Part shown: positions 44,670 through 52,396 of the stretch, one piece after another
Layout of the letters: the number at the start of each line of letters is the position of its first letter
How positions within the stretch are numbered: position 1 is the first letter of the stretch
DNA from: Lacibacter sp963830845
Lineage (GTDB): Bacteria > Bacteroidota > Bacteroidia > Chitinophagales > Chitinophagaceae
Length of the DNA: 64,000 bases
Assembly (NCBI GenBank): GCA_963830845.1
Contig: CAWHOR010000003.1
Coordinates: 115,148-179,147 of the forward strand
Reading direction: 5' to 3'
The notes under the pieces: model-generated
The model's database searches: none
Told to the model about the DNA's origin: nothing
Seen by the model: only the letters and a program-made list of their open reading frames with translations
Translations under genes and position numbers: made by a program

Positions 44670-46097
44670 TTATTGTTTTTCGTTCAGAAATCGGTTGAGT
44701 TTCAACTTCCGTAAAGTTCGGTAATAAAACTCTGCATTAAACAGGTTAGAATCCTGCATAGCTTTCCAGGTAAGAAAAAATCCAATCGGTATCAATATGG
44801 CAGTAGATAACCACATACCAGCCATTGGTTGCATGGCATCTTCTTTCACCAGTTTTTCACCGGTAGTGTTGACAATATGAAACATGATAAAAAAGAAGAC
44901 AGAGATCACCAACGGAAGTCCCAATCCGCCTTTACGGATAATAGAACCAAGCGGTGCACCAATTAAAAACAATACAATACATGCAAATGACAATGTGAAT
45001 TTGCGATGACGTTCCAGCTTATGCAATCGTAATTGTTTTTGCTGTTCAACATAATCGTATGATAAAAATTCAACTGAACTTTTTACCGATGCAATTTTTG
45101 ATATGGCATACGAATACACATTGCGACGTAATGAGTCGGGTATCAGCTCTTCCATTTTCTTTACTTTCTTTGCAACCGGTTTGTGTTTTTTCCAAACACT
45201 ATCCGGCACCGATTGCAATGGCAATGTTGGCCGCAAATCACGTCGGGCCTTGATGCTTAAATTTTTTACTTTCGCCTGTAATGAATCCACCACCGTATTC
45301 AGCTGTGTTAAGCTGAGCATTTTATAATATGTTTTGAATGTAGAATCGGCTGTTTTGTTGAGCTTGAACGAACTGAGATCAAATACTTTTTTGTATTCCC
45401 GAAATCCGAGTCGATAATATTCTGTTTCTGTAGTACCGGCATTTCCCTTTTCCTGATAACGCCATCCGTTTTTGAGATTAAATGCCAGAAAACGTTGATC
45501 GGACGAAATAGTCATAGTACCTTTTTCTGCCAGAATAATATTATCCTGCAGCGAATAGTTGTGTTCATAGATCACCACATTGTAAATGATCGAATCATTT
45601 TCTTTCCGGCCAATCTTGATCGTATAACCATCGAGCTTTTTGTAAAAAATTCCTTCTTTAATATCAAAGGCAGGTTTGGCAACACGTATATCGTACAACA
45701 GTGTGCGCATTTTTAACTCAGCAACCGGAATTACATAGTTGGCAAATGCAAACGCCACAACACCCAATAATGCTGATACAACCAGCACAGGACGCATAAA
45801 CCGTATTAATGGAATACCGGCACTTTTAATAGCAACCAACTCAAACGATTCGCCAAGGTTGCCAAATGTCATGATAGACGATAGCAGCACACCCAGCGGC
45901 AATGCAAGCGGCACCAGTGTGGTACTTACATACGCAATGAATTGCAGTAGTGTAAACGTATCAATCCCTTTTCCAACAAAATCATCAATGTATAGCCAGA
46001 AGAACTGCACAACCAGGATAAACAACGCAATAAAGAAAGTGGCAAGAAAGGGCCCGATAAATGCTTTTATAATAAGTTTGTCTAACTTTTTAATCAC
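44670..46097 (-). CDS. LptF/LptG family lipopolysaccharide export permease (YjgP/YjgQ)
   Basis: 475 aa inner-membrane subunit of the LptB2FG transporter that extracts LPS and hands it to LptC. Begins (GTG start) MIKKLDKLIIKAFIGPF, with membrane helices LATFFIALFILVVQFFW, the LVPLALPLGVLLSSIMTFGNL helix pair, then a large periplasmic beta-jellyroll (~100-370) and two or three C-terminal helices. It cannot be decided whether it is LptF or LptG. A TTG-21-TACATTTG promoter sits at 46125-46156 inside the start of the divergent gene. Confidence 0.9.
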   Translation of the reverse strand: MIKKLDKLIIKAFIGPFLATFFIALFILVVQFFWLYIDDFVGKGIDTFTLLQFIAYVSTTLVPLALPLGVLLSSIMTFGNLGESFELVAIKSAGIPLIRFMRPVLVVSALLGVVAFAFANYVIPVAELKMRTLLYDIRVAKPAFDIKEGIFYKKLDGYTIKIGRKENDSIIYNVVIYEHNYSLQDNIILAEKGTMTISSDQRFLAFNLKNGWRYQEKGNAGTTETEYYRLGFREYKKVFDLSSFKLNKTADSTFKTYYKMLSLTQLNTVVDSLQAKVKNLSIKARRDLRPTLPLQSVPDSVWKKHKPVAKKVKKMEELIPDSLRRNVYSYAISKIASVKSSVEFLSYDYVEQQKQLRLHKLERHRKFTLSFACIVLFLIGAPLGSIIRKGGLGLPLVISVFFFIMFHIVNTTGEKLVKEDAMQPMAGMWLSTAILIPIGFFLTWKAMQDSNLFNAEFYYRTLRKLKLNRFLNEKQ

Positions 46098-46111
46098 TGA
46101 TCTTCTTTTTT

Positions 46112-46708
46112 ATGCAGGATTCAGCAAATGTAAGTCTTTCGGCTTTTGAGCAGCAATTAGTAACAGATGCTGAATGGATTTTAACAAAGAACCGGATCGT
46201 TCACAAAGTATATGTGTTGTTCGGAAAGTTGAGTGAGCAGCACCAACAGTACCAGCCGCTGCAACAATTACCTGCGGAAACATTACTGGCATCAGCCAAA
46301 ATATCAAAAGGCGAAAACTATGAAGGGCTTCCGTATGTGATGCTCGATTATCCACGTTGCTTTGGGAGGGAACATGTGCTGGCCATCCGTACATTTTTCT
46401 GGTGGGGAAATTATTTCAGCATTACACTTCAATTGAAAGGAATGTATCTCGAACAATTCCGTAACAACATCCAACAGCAACTGCCGGAAGCACAATACAA
46501 CAACGCATGGATCAATGTGGGAGAAGAAGAATGGCTGCATCATTTCAGGAGCGATAACATGCAGCCCGTAAGAAATTATGCAAATGACCTTTCAGAAAAA
46601 AAGATACTGAAGGTTGCATTTCAACACAGTTTTGCAGAATGGGAACATGCAGAACAACTGCTGAAACAATCGTATCAGCAATTGATGCAACTCTTACAGG
46701 AAGTTTAA
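46112..46708 (+). CDS. Hypothetical protein, 198 aa, conserved in Bacteroidota
   Basis: No signal peptide or membrane helix. A basic/hydrophobic central part (YPRCFGREHVLAIRTFFWWG, then NYFSITLQLKGMYLEQF) looks most constrained, and the protein ends in a Gln/Leu-rich helix. The 5' end overlaps the divergent promoter of the LptF/G gene, and the stop overlaps that of the convergent START-like gene by a few bases. No function assigned. Confidence 0.77.
   Translation: MQDSANVSLSAFEQQLVTDAEWILTKNRIVHKVYVLFGKLSEQHQQYQPLQQLPAETLLASAKISKGENYEGLPYVMLDYPRCFGREHVLAIRTFFWWGNYFSITLQLKGMYLEQFRNNIQQQLPEAQYNNAWINVGEEEWLHHFRSDNMQPVRNYANDLSEKKILKVAFQHSFAEWEHAEQLLKQSYQQLMQLLQEV
46125..46156 (-). promoter_or_regulatory. 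Promoter TTG-21-TACATTTG for the LptF/G gene
   Basis: Minus strand: TTG at 46156-46154, 21-base spacer, TACATTTGCTG with the box at 46132-46125. It overlaps the first codons of the 46112 gene, so the two divergent genes may interfere. Confidence 0.6.
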
Positions 46709-47088
46709 AAACTACCGATGCGGTGAAATAAATCTTTCACCTGGTATTCCCATAACCTGCTCTGGTCTTTGATTTCCTTTTTATCAGCAAAATCTTTGAT
46801 CAGCAATATGGTTTGGTTGGAAATTTCTGTACGTTCGATTCTGAATTCAAAATACTCGTCTTTGGCCATGTGTAACCAACGATAACGTACAAATTTATCC
46901 TGTTCACTTTCCAGCAATTCAGCTTTTTCGTCTGAGCCTTCCCAATTAAAAGAATAAATACCATCACGTTCATCAACCCTGTCAGCAAACCATTCCTGGA
47001 GACCGGAGGGAGTAGCTAAAAATTCATATAAAATACCAGGCGAGCACCGTACCGGAAATTCCAGTGTGTATAAAACTTTCTTACTCAT
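46705..47088 (-). CDS. START-like domain protein (AHSA1/Bet v 1 fold)
   Basis: 127 aa. The sequence LEFPVRCSPGILYEFLATP, then LQEWFADRV and a C-terminal amphipathic helix match the Bacteroidota START-like family (PF19569-like), a helix-grip fold with a hydrophobic pocket. Ligand unknown. No signal peptide. It diverges from the rpoD region; the two 3' bases of its stop overlap the 46112 gene. Confidence 0.85.
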   Translation of the reverse strand: MSKKVLYTLEFPVRCSPGILYEFLATPSGLQEWFADRVDERDGIYSFNWEGSDEKAELLESEQDKFVRYRWLHMAKDEYFEFRIERTEISNQTILLIKDFADKKEIKDQSRLWEYQVKDLFHRIGSF

Positions 47089-47160
47089 TTTCAGTTTCGC
47101 AAAGCGATTTGATGCAATAATAAAAAAATAACTTAGTAATCAAAATTTTTAATTCTTTAC

Positions 47161-47241
47161 CCCTGTTTAATTACACATCAAAAAACATTAAACAAAACAG
47201 GGTATTTTCCCCGTAATTCAAGCCAGACGGGGCTTTTTTTT
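47161..47241 (+). ncRNA. Structured leader or candidate small RNA ending in an intrinsic terminator, upstream of rpoD
   Basis: Inverted repeat CCCTGTTT (47161-47168) / AAACAGGG (47195-47202), then CCCCGT (47209-47214) / ACGGGG (47227-47232) followed by C and eight T. The second part is a textbook intrinsic terminator on the plus strand although no plus-strand gene ends nearby. A short RNA or an rpoD attenuator would explain it. Promoter not identified. Confidence 0.4.
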
Positions 47242-47295
47242 GGCTGATTTAGCAAATTAAGTTAAATTAGGAGTTAGTTTTAAGACCTAATAACC

Positions 47296-47335
47296 GGTAA
47301 TGTAAAGGTTTTTATTTGTGATTTATTACATTATC
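47296..47335 (+). promoter_or_regulatory. Inverted repeat in the rpoD upstream region
   Basis: GGTAATGTAA (47296-47305) and TTACATTATC (47326-47335) pair over ten bases with one G-T. It could be a 5' UTR hairpin or a protein-binding site controlling rpoD. No clear TAnnTTTG box was found here. Confidence 0.35.
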
Positions 47336-47392
47336 AGGGAAAAATGGTCCGGAGCTATGAAACACATCAATATAACCTAAAAACCAAAGCTT

Positions 47393-48265
47393 ATGAGCAT
47401 GCGCCAACTCAAAATCACAAAATCGATCACAAACCGTGAATCGCAGAGTCTTGAAAAATATCTGCAGGAGATCGGTAAGGTGGAACTAATTACCCCGGAA
47501 GAAGAAGTAAAACTTGCTGAACGAATTAAACAAGGTGATCAACGTGCACTTGATCGCTTAACAAAAGCCAATCTTCGATTTGTTGTTTCTGTTGCAAAGC
47601 AATACCAAAATCAAGGCCTCTCTCTCCCCGACTTGATCAATGAAGGAAATTTAGGATTGATCAAAGCTGCACAACGCTTTGATGAAACCCGTGGTTTTAA
47701 ATTTATTTCTTATGCTGTTTGGTGGATTCGTCAAAGTATTCTGCAGGCATTGGCCGAGCAATCACGTATTGTTCGTTTGCCATTGAATAAAGTGGGCTTA
47801 ACCAATCGGATCAACAAAGCTTTTTCACAATTGGAACAGGAGTATGAACGTGAACCTTCTGCTGAAGAACTGGCAGAAATGCTGGAACTGGAAATAGACG
47901 AAGTATCATCCACACTCAGTATTTCGTCCCGCCACTTAAGCATGGATTCGCCATTGAGTGATGGTGAAGAAAACACCTTGATGGATGTAATGGAAAACCC
48001 AAATGCTGGCGCAACAGATGGAGCACTGGATCATACCGAATCATTGCAAACAGAGATCACACGCTCGCTCAAAACATTGACCGAACGTCAGCAGGATGTG
48101 ATCCGTTATTTCTTTGGTATTGGTGTTGATCATCCATTGAGCCTGGAAGATATTGGCGAACGCTTCAACCTTACACGTGAGCGTGTACGCCAAATCAAAG
48201 ACAAGGCCATCAGTAAATTAAAAACCAACAGCCGTTGTAAACTCTTAAAAGGGTATTTAGGCTAA
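47393..48265 (+). CDS. rpoD: Primary sigma factor RpoD/SigA (Bacteroidota short form)
   Basis: 290 aa. Starts MSMRQLKITKSITNRESQSLEKYLQEIG (region 1.2), region 2 with NLRFVVSVAKQYQNQGL, DLINEGNLGLIKAA and FKFISYAVWWIRQSI, region 3, and region 4.2 LEDIGERFNLTRERVRQIKDKA. Region 1.1 and the non-conserved region are absent, as usual for this phylum, whose sigma factor recognises TTG/TAnnTTTG promoters, the type found throughout this window. Ends at an intrinsic terminator. Confidence 0.96.
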   Translation: MSMRQLKITKSITNRESQSLEKYLQEIGKVELITPEEEVKLAERIKQGDQRALDRLTKANLRFVVSVAKQYQNQGLSLPDLINEGNLGLIKAAQRFDETRGFKFISYAVWWIRQSILQALAEQSRIVRLPLNKVGLTNRINKAFSQLEQEYEREPSAEELAEMLELEIDEVSSTLSISSRHLSMDSPLSDGEENTLMDVMENPNAGATDGALDHTESLQTEITRSLKTLTERQQDVIRYFFGIGVDHPLSLEDIGERFNLTRERVRQIKDKAISKLKTNSRCKLLKGYLG

Positions 48266-48289
48266 TGAAATAAACTTTACGCAATTAGA

Positions 48290-48317
48290 ACGGGAGCTAA
48301 AAGCTCCCGTTTTTTTG
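48290..48317 (+). terminator. Intrinsic terminator of rpoD
   Basis: ACGGGAGCT / AGCTCCCGT stem with a TTTTTTT tail. Confidence 0.9.
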
Positions 48318-48332
48318 TTTAGGGTTAATCAG

Positions 48333-48391
48333 GGTTGCCAACCTTCACAGTTCACGTCAATTCATCTTTACTCGGTAAAAGGTTGGCAACC
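48333..48391. repeat. Nested inverted repeat with GGTTGCCAACC arms
   Basis: Perfect 13-base arms GGTTGCCAACCTT (48333-48345) and AAGGTTGGCAACC (48379-48391). Each arm is itself palindromic around one base. Located between rpoD and the next gene; the right arm lies close to that gene's promoter. Confidence 0.7.
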
Positions 48392-48429
48392 TTTCGTAAA
48401 CGTTGAGTTTCTTTATCTTCGTAATTACC

Positions 48430-50064
48430 ATGAACCGTCTTGCATCGTATTTACTGATTGCAGTAGTTGCTGCGTTACTATTTTTTCATTCGCTTGGCAA
48501 TGTTCCGTTATTTGATTGGGACGAGATCAACTTTGCAGAGAGCGCACGTGAAATGATCGAAACTAACAACTACATGCAGGTGCAGATCAACTATGAACCG
48601 TTTTGGGAAAAGCCACCATTATTTTTTTGGATGCAGGTAGCTGCCATGAAAATTTTCGGGGTGAATGAATTTGCTGCACGGCTACCTAATGCCCTTTGTG
48701 GGGTTGCTACACTCCTCATCCTTTTTGGAATTGGCAAACGTTTACACAATGAACGGTTTGCCTTCTGGTGGGTCTTGATTTACGCAGGCACATTTTTGCC
48801 ACATCTCTACTTCAAAAGCGGCATTATTGATCCGTGGTTCAATCTGTTTATTTTTCTTGGCATCTATTTTCTCAGTCGTTTCCTTTCGGCAAAAGAAGAA
48901 CGGGAAAAGTTTATGTCACCGTTGATCTTATCCGGATTGTTTACAGGCATTGCTATATTAACGAAAGGACCTGTGGCATTACTGGTGGTACTGTTGAGTT
49001 ATGGTTTGTTCCTTCTCTTTAATCGTTCGAAAGGATGGGTAGCCATCAAATATTATCTTATCTGGGGGTTGATCGTTTTATTGGTGACGATGATCTGGTT
49101 TGGCTTAGAGATCGCTCAGCATGGCTGGTGGTTTGTAAATGAATTCATTACTTACCAAATACGCTTGTTCAACACAAAAGACGCCGGACATGGCGGATTT
49201 CTGTTGTATCATTTTGTAGTGGTGCTCATCGGTTGCTTCCCTGCCTCGCTGCTGATCTTCCGTTATAAAAATCAAATTCATGAGAACAAACGGCAACACT
49301 ACTTCCGGATGTTCATGATCGCTTCATTGATCGTGATACTGCTAGTGTTTACAATCGTCAAGACAAAGATCGTTCACTATTCATCTTTCACCTATTTACC
49401 CATTGGCTATTTGGCCGCATCAACGGTGTACGGCATCATTAATCGCACTGCACAATTGAAAGGATGGCAAAAGTTTGGTTTGTTATTCGTAGGTATCACC
49501 TGGAGTATCCTCTTTATTGCTTTGCCATTAATCGGCAATAACATCGACTGGATCAAACCACTGCTTACCAAAGATGCATTTGCAATGGCAAATGTAGAAG
49601 CTGACGTAAAATGGAATTATTTCTTAATGATTCCGGGAGTGTTATTTCTGGCAGCTGTAATTGTAAGTACTGTTTGGTTACAACAAAAGAAATTTCAAAA
49701 AGCGATCTTTCTGTTGCTCATTGCCTGTATTGGTGCCATGCAGGTATTACTCACCTTGTTTACACCACGCATTGAGCAATATTCGCAACATGCGGCTATT
49801 GAATTTTACGAATCGTTGCAAGGGAAAGATGTGTACATCAAAACGCTGGGTTATAAAAGCTATGCTCAATATTTTTACACACGCATCAAACCAGATCTGC
49901 GCAAAGAAGCAAAAGATGAGAACTGGCTATTGACAGGTAATGTAGATAAACCCACGTACTTCATCAGCAAGAATACATTTGAAAAAGAAGTGATGGAGAA
50001 ACACGGCGATCAAGTAGAAGTGATTGGACGAAAGAATGGGTTTGTGTTTTATAAACGGAAGTAA
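48430..50064 (+). CDS. ArnT-like GT-C glycosyltransferase (PMT/GT83-GT39 type)
   Basis: 544 aa from ATG 48430, with about twelve membrane helices. The first periplasmic loop DWDEINFAESAREMIETNNY carries the catalytic acidic residues and EKPPLFFWMQ the second ArnT-type motif; a C-terminal periplasmic domain ends the protein. It transfers a sugar from undecaprenyl phosphate, to lipid A or another acceptor. A TATCTTCG element about ten bases before the ATG is a probable -7 box. The acceptor cannot be told here. Confidence 0.88.
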   Translation: MNRLASYLLIAVVAALLFFHSLGNVPLFDWDEINFAESAREMIETNNYMQVQINYEPFWEKPPLFFWMQVAAMKIFGVNEFAARLPNALCGVATLLILFGIGKRLHNERFAFWWVLIYAGTFLPHLYFKSGIIDPWFNLFIFLGIYFLSRFLSAKEEREKFMSPLILSGLFTGIAILTKGPVALLVVLLSYGLFLLFNRSKGWVAIKYYLIWGLIVLLVTMIWFGLEIAQHGWWFVNEFITYQIRLFNTKDAGHGGFLLYHFVVVLIGCFPASLLIFRYKNQIHENKRQHYFRMFMIASLIVILLVFTIVKTKIVHYSSFTYLPIGYLAASTVYGIINRTAQLKGWQKFGLLFVGITWSILFIALPLIGNNIDWIKPLLTKDAFAMANVEADVKWNYFLMIPGVLFLAAVIVSTVWLQQKKFQKAIFLLLIACIGAMQVLLTLFTPRIEQYSQHAAIEFYESLQGKDVYIKTLGYKSYAQYFYTRIKPDLRKEAKDENWLLTGNVDKPTYFISKNTFEKEVMEKHGDQVEVIGRKNGFVFYKRK

Positions 50065-50088
50065 AATGGTTATGAGTTAAGCGTTAAG

Positions 50089-50149
50089 AGTTATGGGTTG
50101 TCAAGTTTAATCAGTCTGTAACGTTCGCAGGAACACGTAACCCATAACT
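50089..50149. repeat. Inverted repeat of AGTTATGGGTT
   Basis: AGTTATGGGTT (50089-50099) and AACCCATAACT (50139-50149) are perfect complements, embedded in a tract of degenerate GTTAAGAGTTATG units beginning near 50069. It fills the gap between the convergent ArnT-like and RsmI-like genes and is the only terminator-like feature there. Confidence 0.5.
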
Positions 50150-50170
50150 TTCAACCCGTAACTTGTTTTT

Positions 50171-50866
50171 TTATCCCATCAAACAAAAGATCACCGGAAT
50201 TTTATGCAGATCCGGAATTTGTTTTTTCCACTCAGCAACTGTTTTGGTTTGAATCACTTCATTGACTGCTGTTAAATTCGCTGCAATACAAATTCGTGTT
50301 TGCGGTTTGCAGGTTTTCAAAATTGTTTCCAGCAGTTGATTATTACGATAAGGTGTTTCAATAAATATCTGTGTACTTTGTTGTCGTGCTGATAACTCTT
50401 CCAGTTGGTTCAACTTGCGTTTGCGATTCGGTTCTTCAATGGGCAAGTAACCGACAAATGAAAACTGTTGTCCGTTCATACCACTTCCCATCAATGCCAA
50501 TAAAATTGAGCTTGGTCCAACCAATGGTTTGATGGTTGCGCCTTGCTGATGTGCGGTTTCAACCAATATCTGTCCGGGATCGGCAATGCCGGGACAACCT
50601 GCTTCACTGATGATACCAATAGTTTTTCCGGCTTTCAGTTTTTGCATCAACTGATTTTTTACCTGCGGTTCTGCTTTATGAATAACGATCCAGTCGTAAT
50701 CATCAATCACCAACGTCTTATCCAGTTTCTTGAGATAACGACGGGCTGTGCGATCATTCTCTACAAAAAACACATTGCATTGTTTTACTGCATCCAACAC
50801 ATACGCAGGAATTACTTGCACACTTTCTTCATCTAACGGAGCGGGAATTAAATAAACAACTGACAA
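50171..50866 (-). CDS. SAM-dependent tetrapyrrole-methylase-fold protein, RsmI-like
   Basis: 231 aa if translation starts at TTG 50866 (MSVVYLIPAPLDEESVQVIP). Motifs VFFVENDRTARRYLKKLD, GKTIGIISEAGCPGIADPG, LVGPSSILLALMGSGMNGQ and IFIETPYRNNQLL are those of RsmI, which 2'-O-methylates C1402 of 16S rRNA. Bacteroidota often carry this short divergent paralogue as well as a full RsmI, so the target is uncertain. TACATTTGCTG at 50902-50895 places the promoter 29 bases upstream and excludes the longer frame to 50920. Confidence 0.85.
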   Translation of the reverse strand: MSVVYLIPAPLDEESVQVIPAYVLDAVKQCNVFFVENDRTARRYLKKLDKTLVIDDYDWIVIHKAEPQVKNQLMQKLKAGKTIGIISEAGCPGIADPGQILVETAHQQGATIKPLVGPSSILLALMGSGMNGQQFSFVGYLPIEEPNRKRKLNQLEELSARQQSTQIFIETPYRNNQLLETILKTCKPQTRICIAANLTAVNEVIQTKTVAEWKKQIPDLHKIPVIFCLMG

Positions 50867-50894
50867 ATGGAAAGAATTTAAATCTGTAAAACAG

Positions 50895-50902
50895 CAAATG
50901 TA
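50895..50902 (-). promoter_or_regulatory. -7 box TACATTTG for the RsmI-like gene
   Basis: Minus-strand TACATTTGCTG, located just before the stop of the upstream EI24 gene (50907), so the methyltransferase has its own promoter. Confidence 0.6.
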
Positions 50903-50906
50903 AGCC

Positions 50907-51722
50907 TTACGGATTATCATCCGGATGATATAAACTCAACGTAGCTGCAATTACTGCATACGCCGGTGCCAATACCCAACCAATAAAGGGAACAAGATGC
51001 ATTAAGAAAAACACCATGCCATTACCTATCGCTAATCCTTTTCGGTTACTGATGAATGTAATACTTTGTGCAGGATTCAGTTTATGACGTTCCGCACTGT
51101 AATCCAGCATAGAGAAGCCGTAGTAATAGCACTCCACTAAAAATGCTACCAACGGACTGATCCAGCCTACAACCGGTATCAGCGAAAGCAAAAGTATGGC
51201 GATGATATAAACCGTCTGCCACAAAGTATTTCGTAACGCCAGCCGAATAGCACGCCAGCTATCGATCATCAATTGTTTTGTACTGAACGGATATTCATTG
51301 CCGTCGATAATACTTTCTGTTTTTTCACTCAGGTACGCAAACACAGGCGAACCAATGATGAGGAATAAAAATTTAAACAGGGAAAAATAAAAGAACAGCA
51401 GAATAAGTCGAACAATGATACTGCCGGTGATGAACAGGAAATTCAAAAAGCTGTTATCCATTGCATCTAACCAGCTTTTAATACCCACCACATTGAATAA
51501 CCAATCCAGAAAATCGCTGCTGGAACTCCAGAACAACCACATCCCCGCCATGAACAGTAACATGTAAATGAAGCCCGGAATCAATATCCATTTCCATAAC
51601 TTGTGACGCACAATAAATTGATGCGCCCTGAAGTAAGCCTGTACCGATATAACAAGTTCCTTTAGCAAACGATCTGTTTTAGTTAAATGAATTCCGGTGT
51701 ACTTAACAGGCCAAGGCGGCAA
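50907..51722 (-). CDS. EI24-domain (CysZ-like) membrane protein
   Basis: Up to 271 aa; homologues suggest the true start may be TTG 51668 (MLKELVISVQAYFRAHQFIV), giving 253 aa. Helices KWILIPGFIYMLLFMAGMWLF, ITGSIIVRLILLFFYFSLFKFLFLIIG, TVYIIAILLLSLIPVVGW and MVFFLMHLVPFIGWVLAPAYA, with the FAYLSEKTESIIDG loop, match PF07264. CysZ family members transport sulfate; that role is not shown here, and no cysteine genes are near. It diverges from the glycosylase gene with 11 bases between starts. Confidence 0.83.
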   Translation of the reverse strand: MPPWPVKYTGIHLTKTDRLLKELVISVQAYFRAHQFIVRHKLWKWILIPGFIYMLLFMAGMWLFWSSSSDFLDWLFNVVGIKSWLDAMDNSFLNFLFITGSIIVRLILLFFYFSLFKFLFLIIGSPVFAYLSEKTESIIDGNEYPFSTKQLMIDSWRAIRLALRNTLWQTVYIIAILLLSLIPVVGWISPLVAFLVECYYYGFSMLDYSAERHKLNPAQSITFISNRKGLAIGNGMVFFLMHLVPFIGWVLAPAYAVIAATLSLYHPDDNP

Positions 51723-51733
51723 AATACAACAAA

Positions 51734-52366
51734 ATGCAAAAGCTCAGCACAGATTTTTATGAGCGTGATGATGTAGCACAGATCGCAAAGGATCTGTTGG
51801 GGAAATATATCATCACAACATTTGATCAACAAACTACTGTTGGACGCATTGTTGAAACCGAAGCATACGCAGGCATCATCGATAAAGCATCACATGCATA
51901 CAACAACCGACGAACTGCAAGAACAGAAGTGATGTTTGGCCCTGCAGGGTTTTCATATGTTTACTTGTGTTATGGTATTCATCATTTGTTCAATGTAGTT
52001 TGTAATGTAAAAGACAACCCCGATGCTGTTCTCATTCGTGGTATTGAACCTGTAGAAGGAATTAACATAATGCTGCAAAGGTTTAGAAAAGATAAAACCG
52101 ACAGCAGCATTGGCCGTGGCCCCGGGAATGTAAGCAAGGCATTGGGCATCTCCACACAACACACGGGATTGTACTTACAAAGCAAAAAAATCTGGTTGGC
52201 AGAAGACAATGCATCAGCATCTTTCTCTATTCTTACTTCTCCACGAATTGGCGTTGACTATGCTGGCGAACATGCGAAATGGCTCTACCGCTTTTTTATT
52301 GAAGAACATCCACAGGTAAGTAAGCATCCACTCAATAAAACTGCCATTCCATTATCTAATCTCTAG
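51734..52366 (+). CDS. DNA-3-methyladenine glycosylase (AAG/MPG family)
   Basis: 210 aa base-excision repair enzyme removing alkylated purines such as 3-methyladenine and hypoxanthine. RIVETEAYAG carries the catalytic Glu; NRRTARTEVMFGPAGFSYVYLCYGIHHLFN is the family signature and SIGRGPGNVSKALGI the second conserved block. Full length. No adjoining repair genes; it is followed after 30 bases by a transporter in the same direction. Confidence 0.93.
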   Translation: MQKLSTDFYERDDVAQIAKDLLGKYIITTFDQQTTVGRIVETEAYAGIIDKASHAYNNRRTARTEVMFGPAGFSYVYLCYGIHHLFNVVCNVKDNPDAVLIRGIEPVEGINIMLQRFRKDKTDSSIGRGPGNVSKALGISTQHTGLYLQSKKIWLAEDNASASFSILTSPRIGVDYAGEHAKWLYRFFIEEHPQVSKHPLNKTAIPLSNL

Positions 52367-52396
52367 AACTTCAGAACTAAAAACTATATTTATTGC

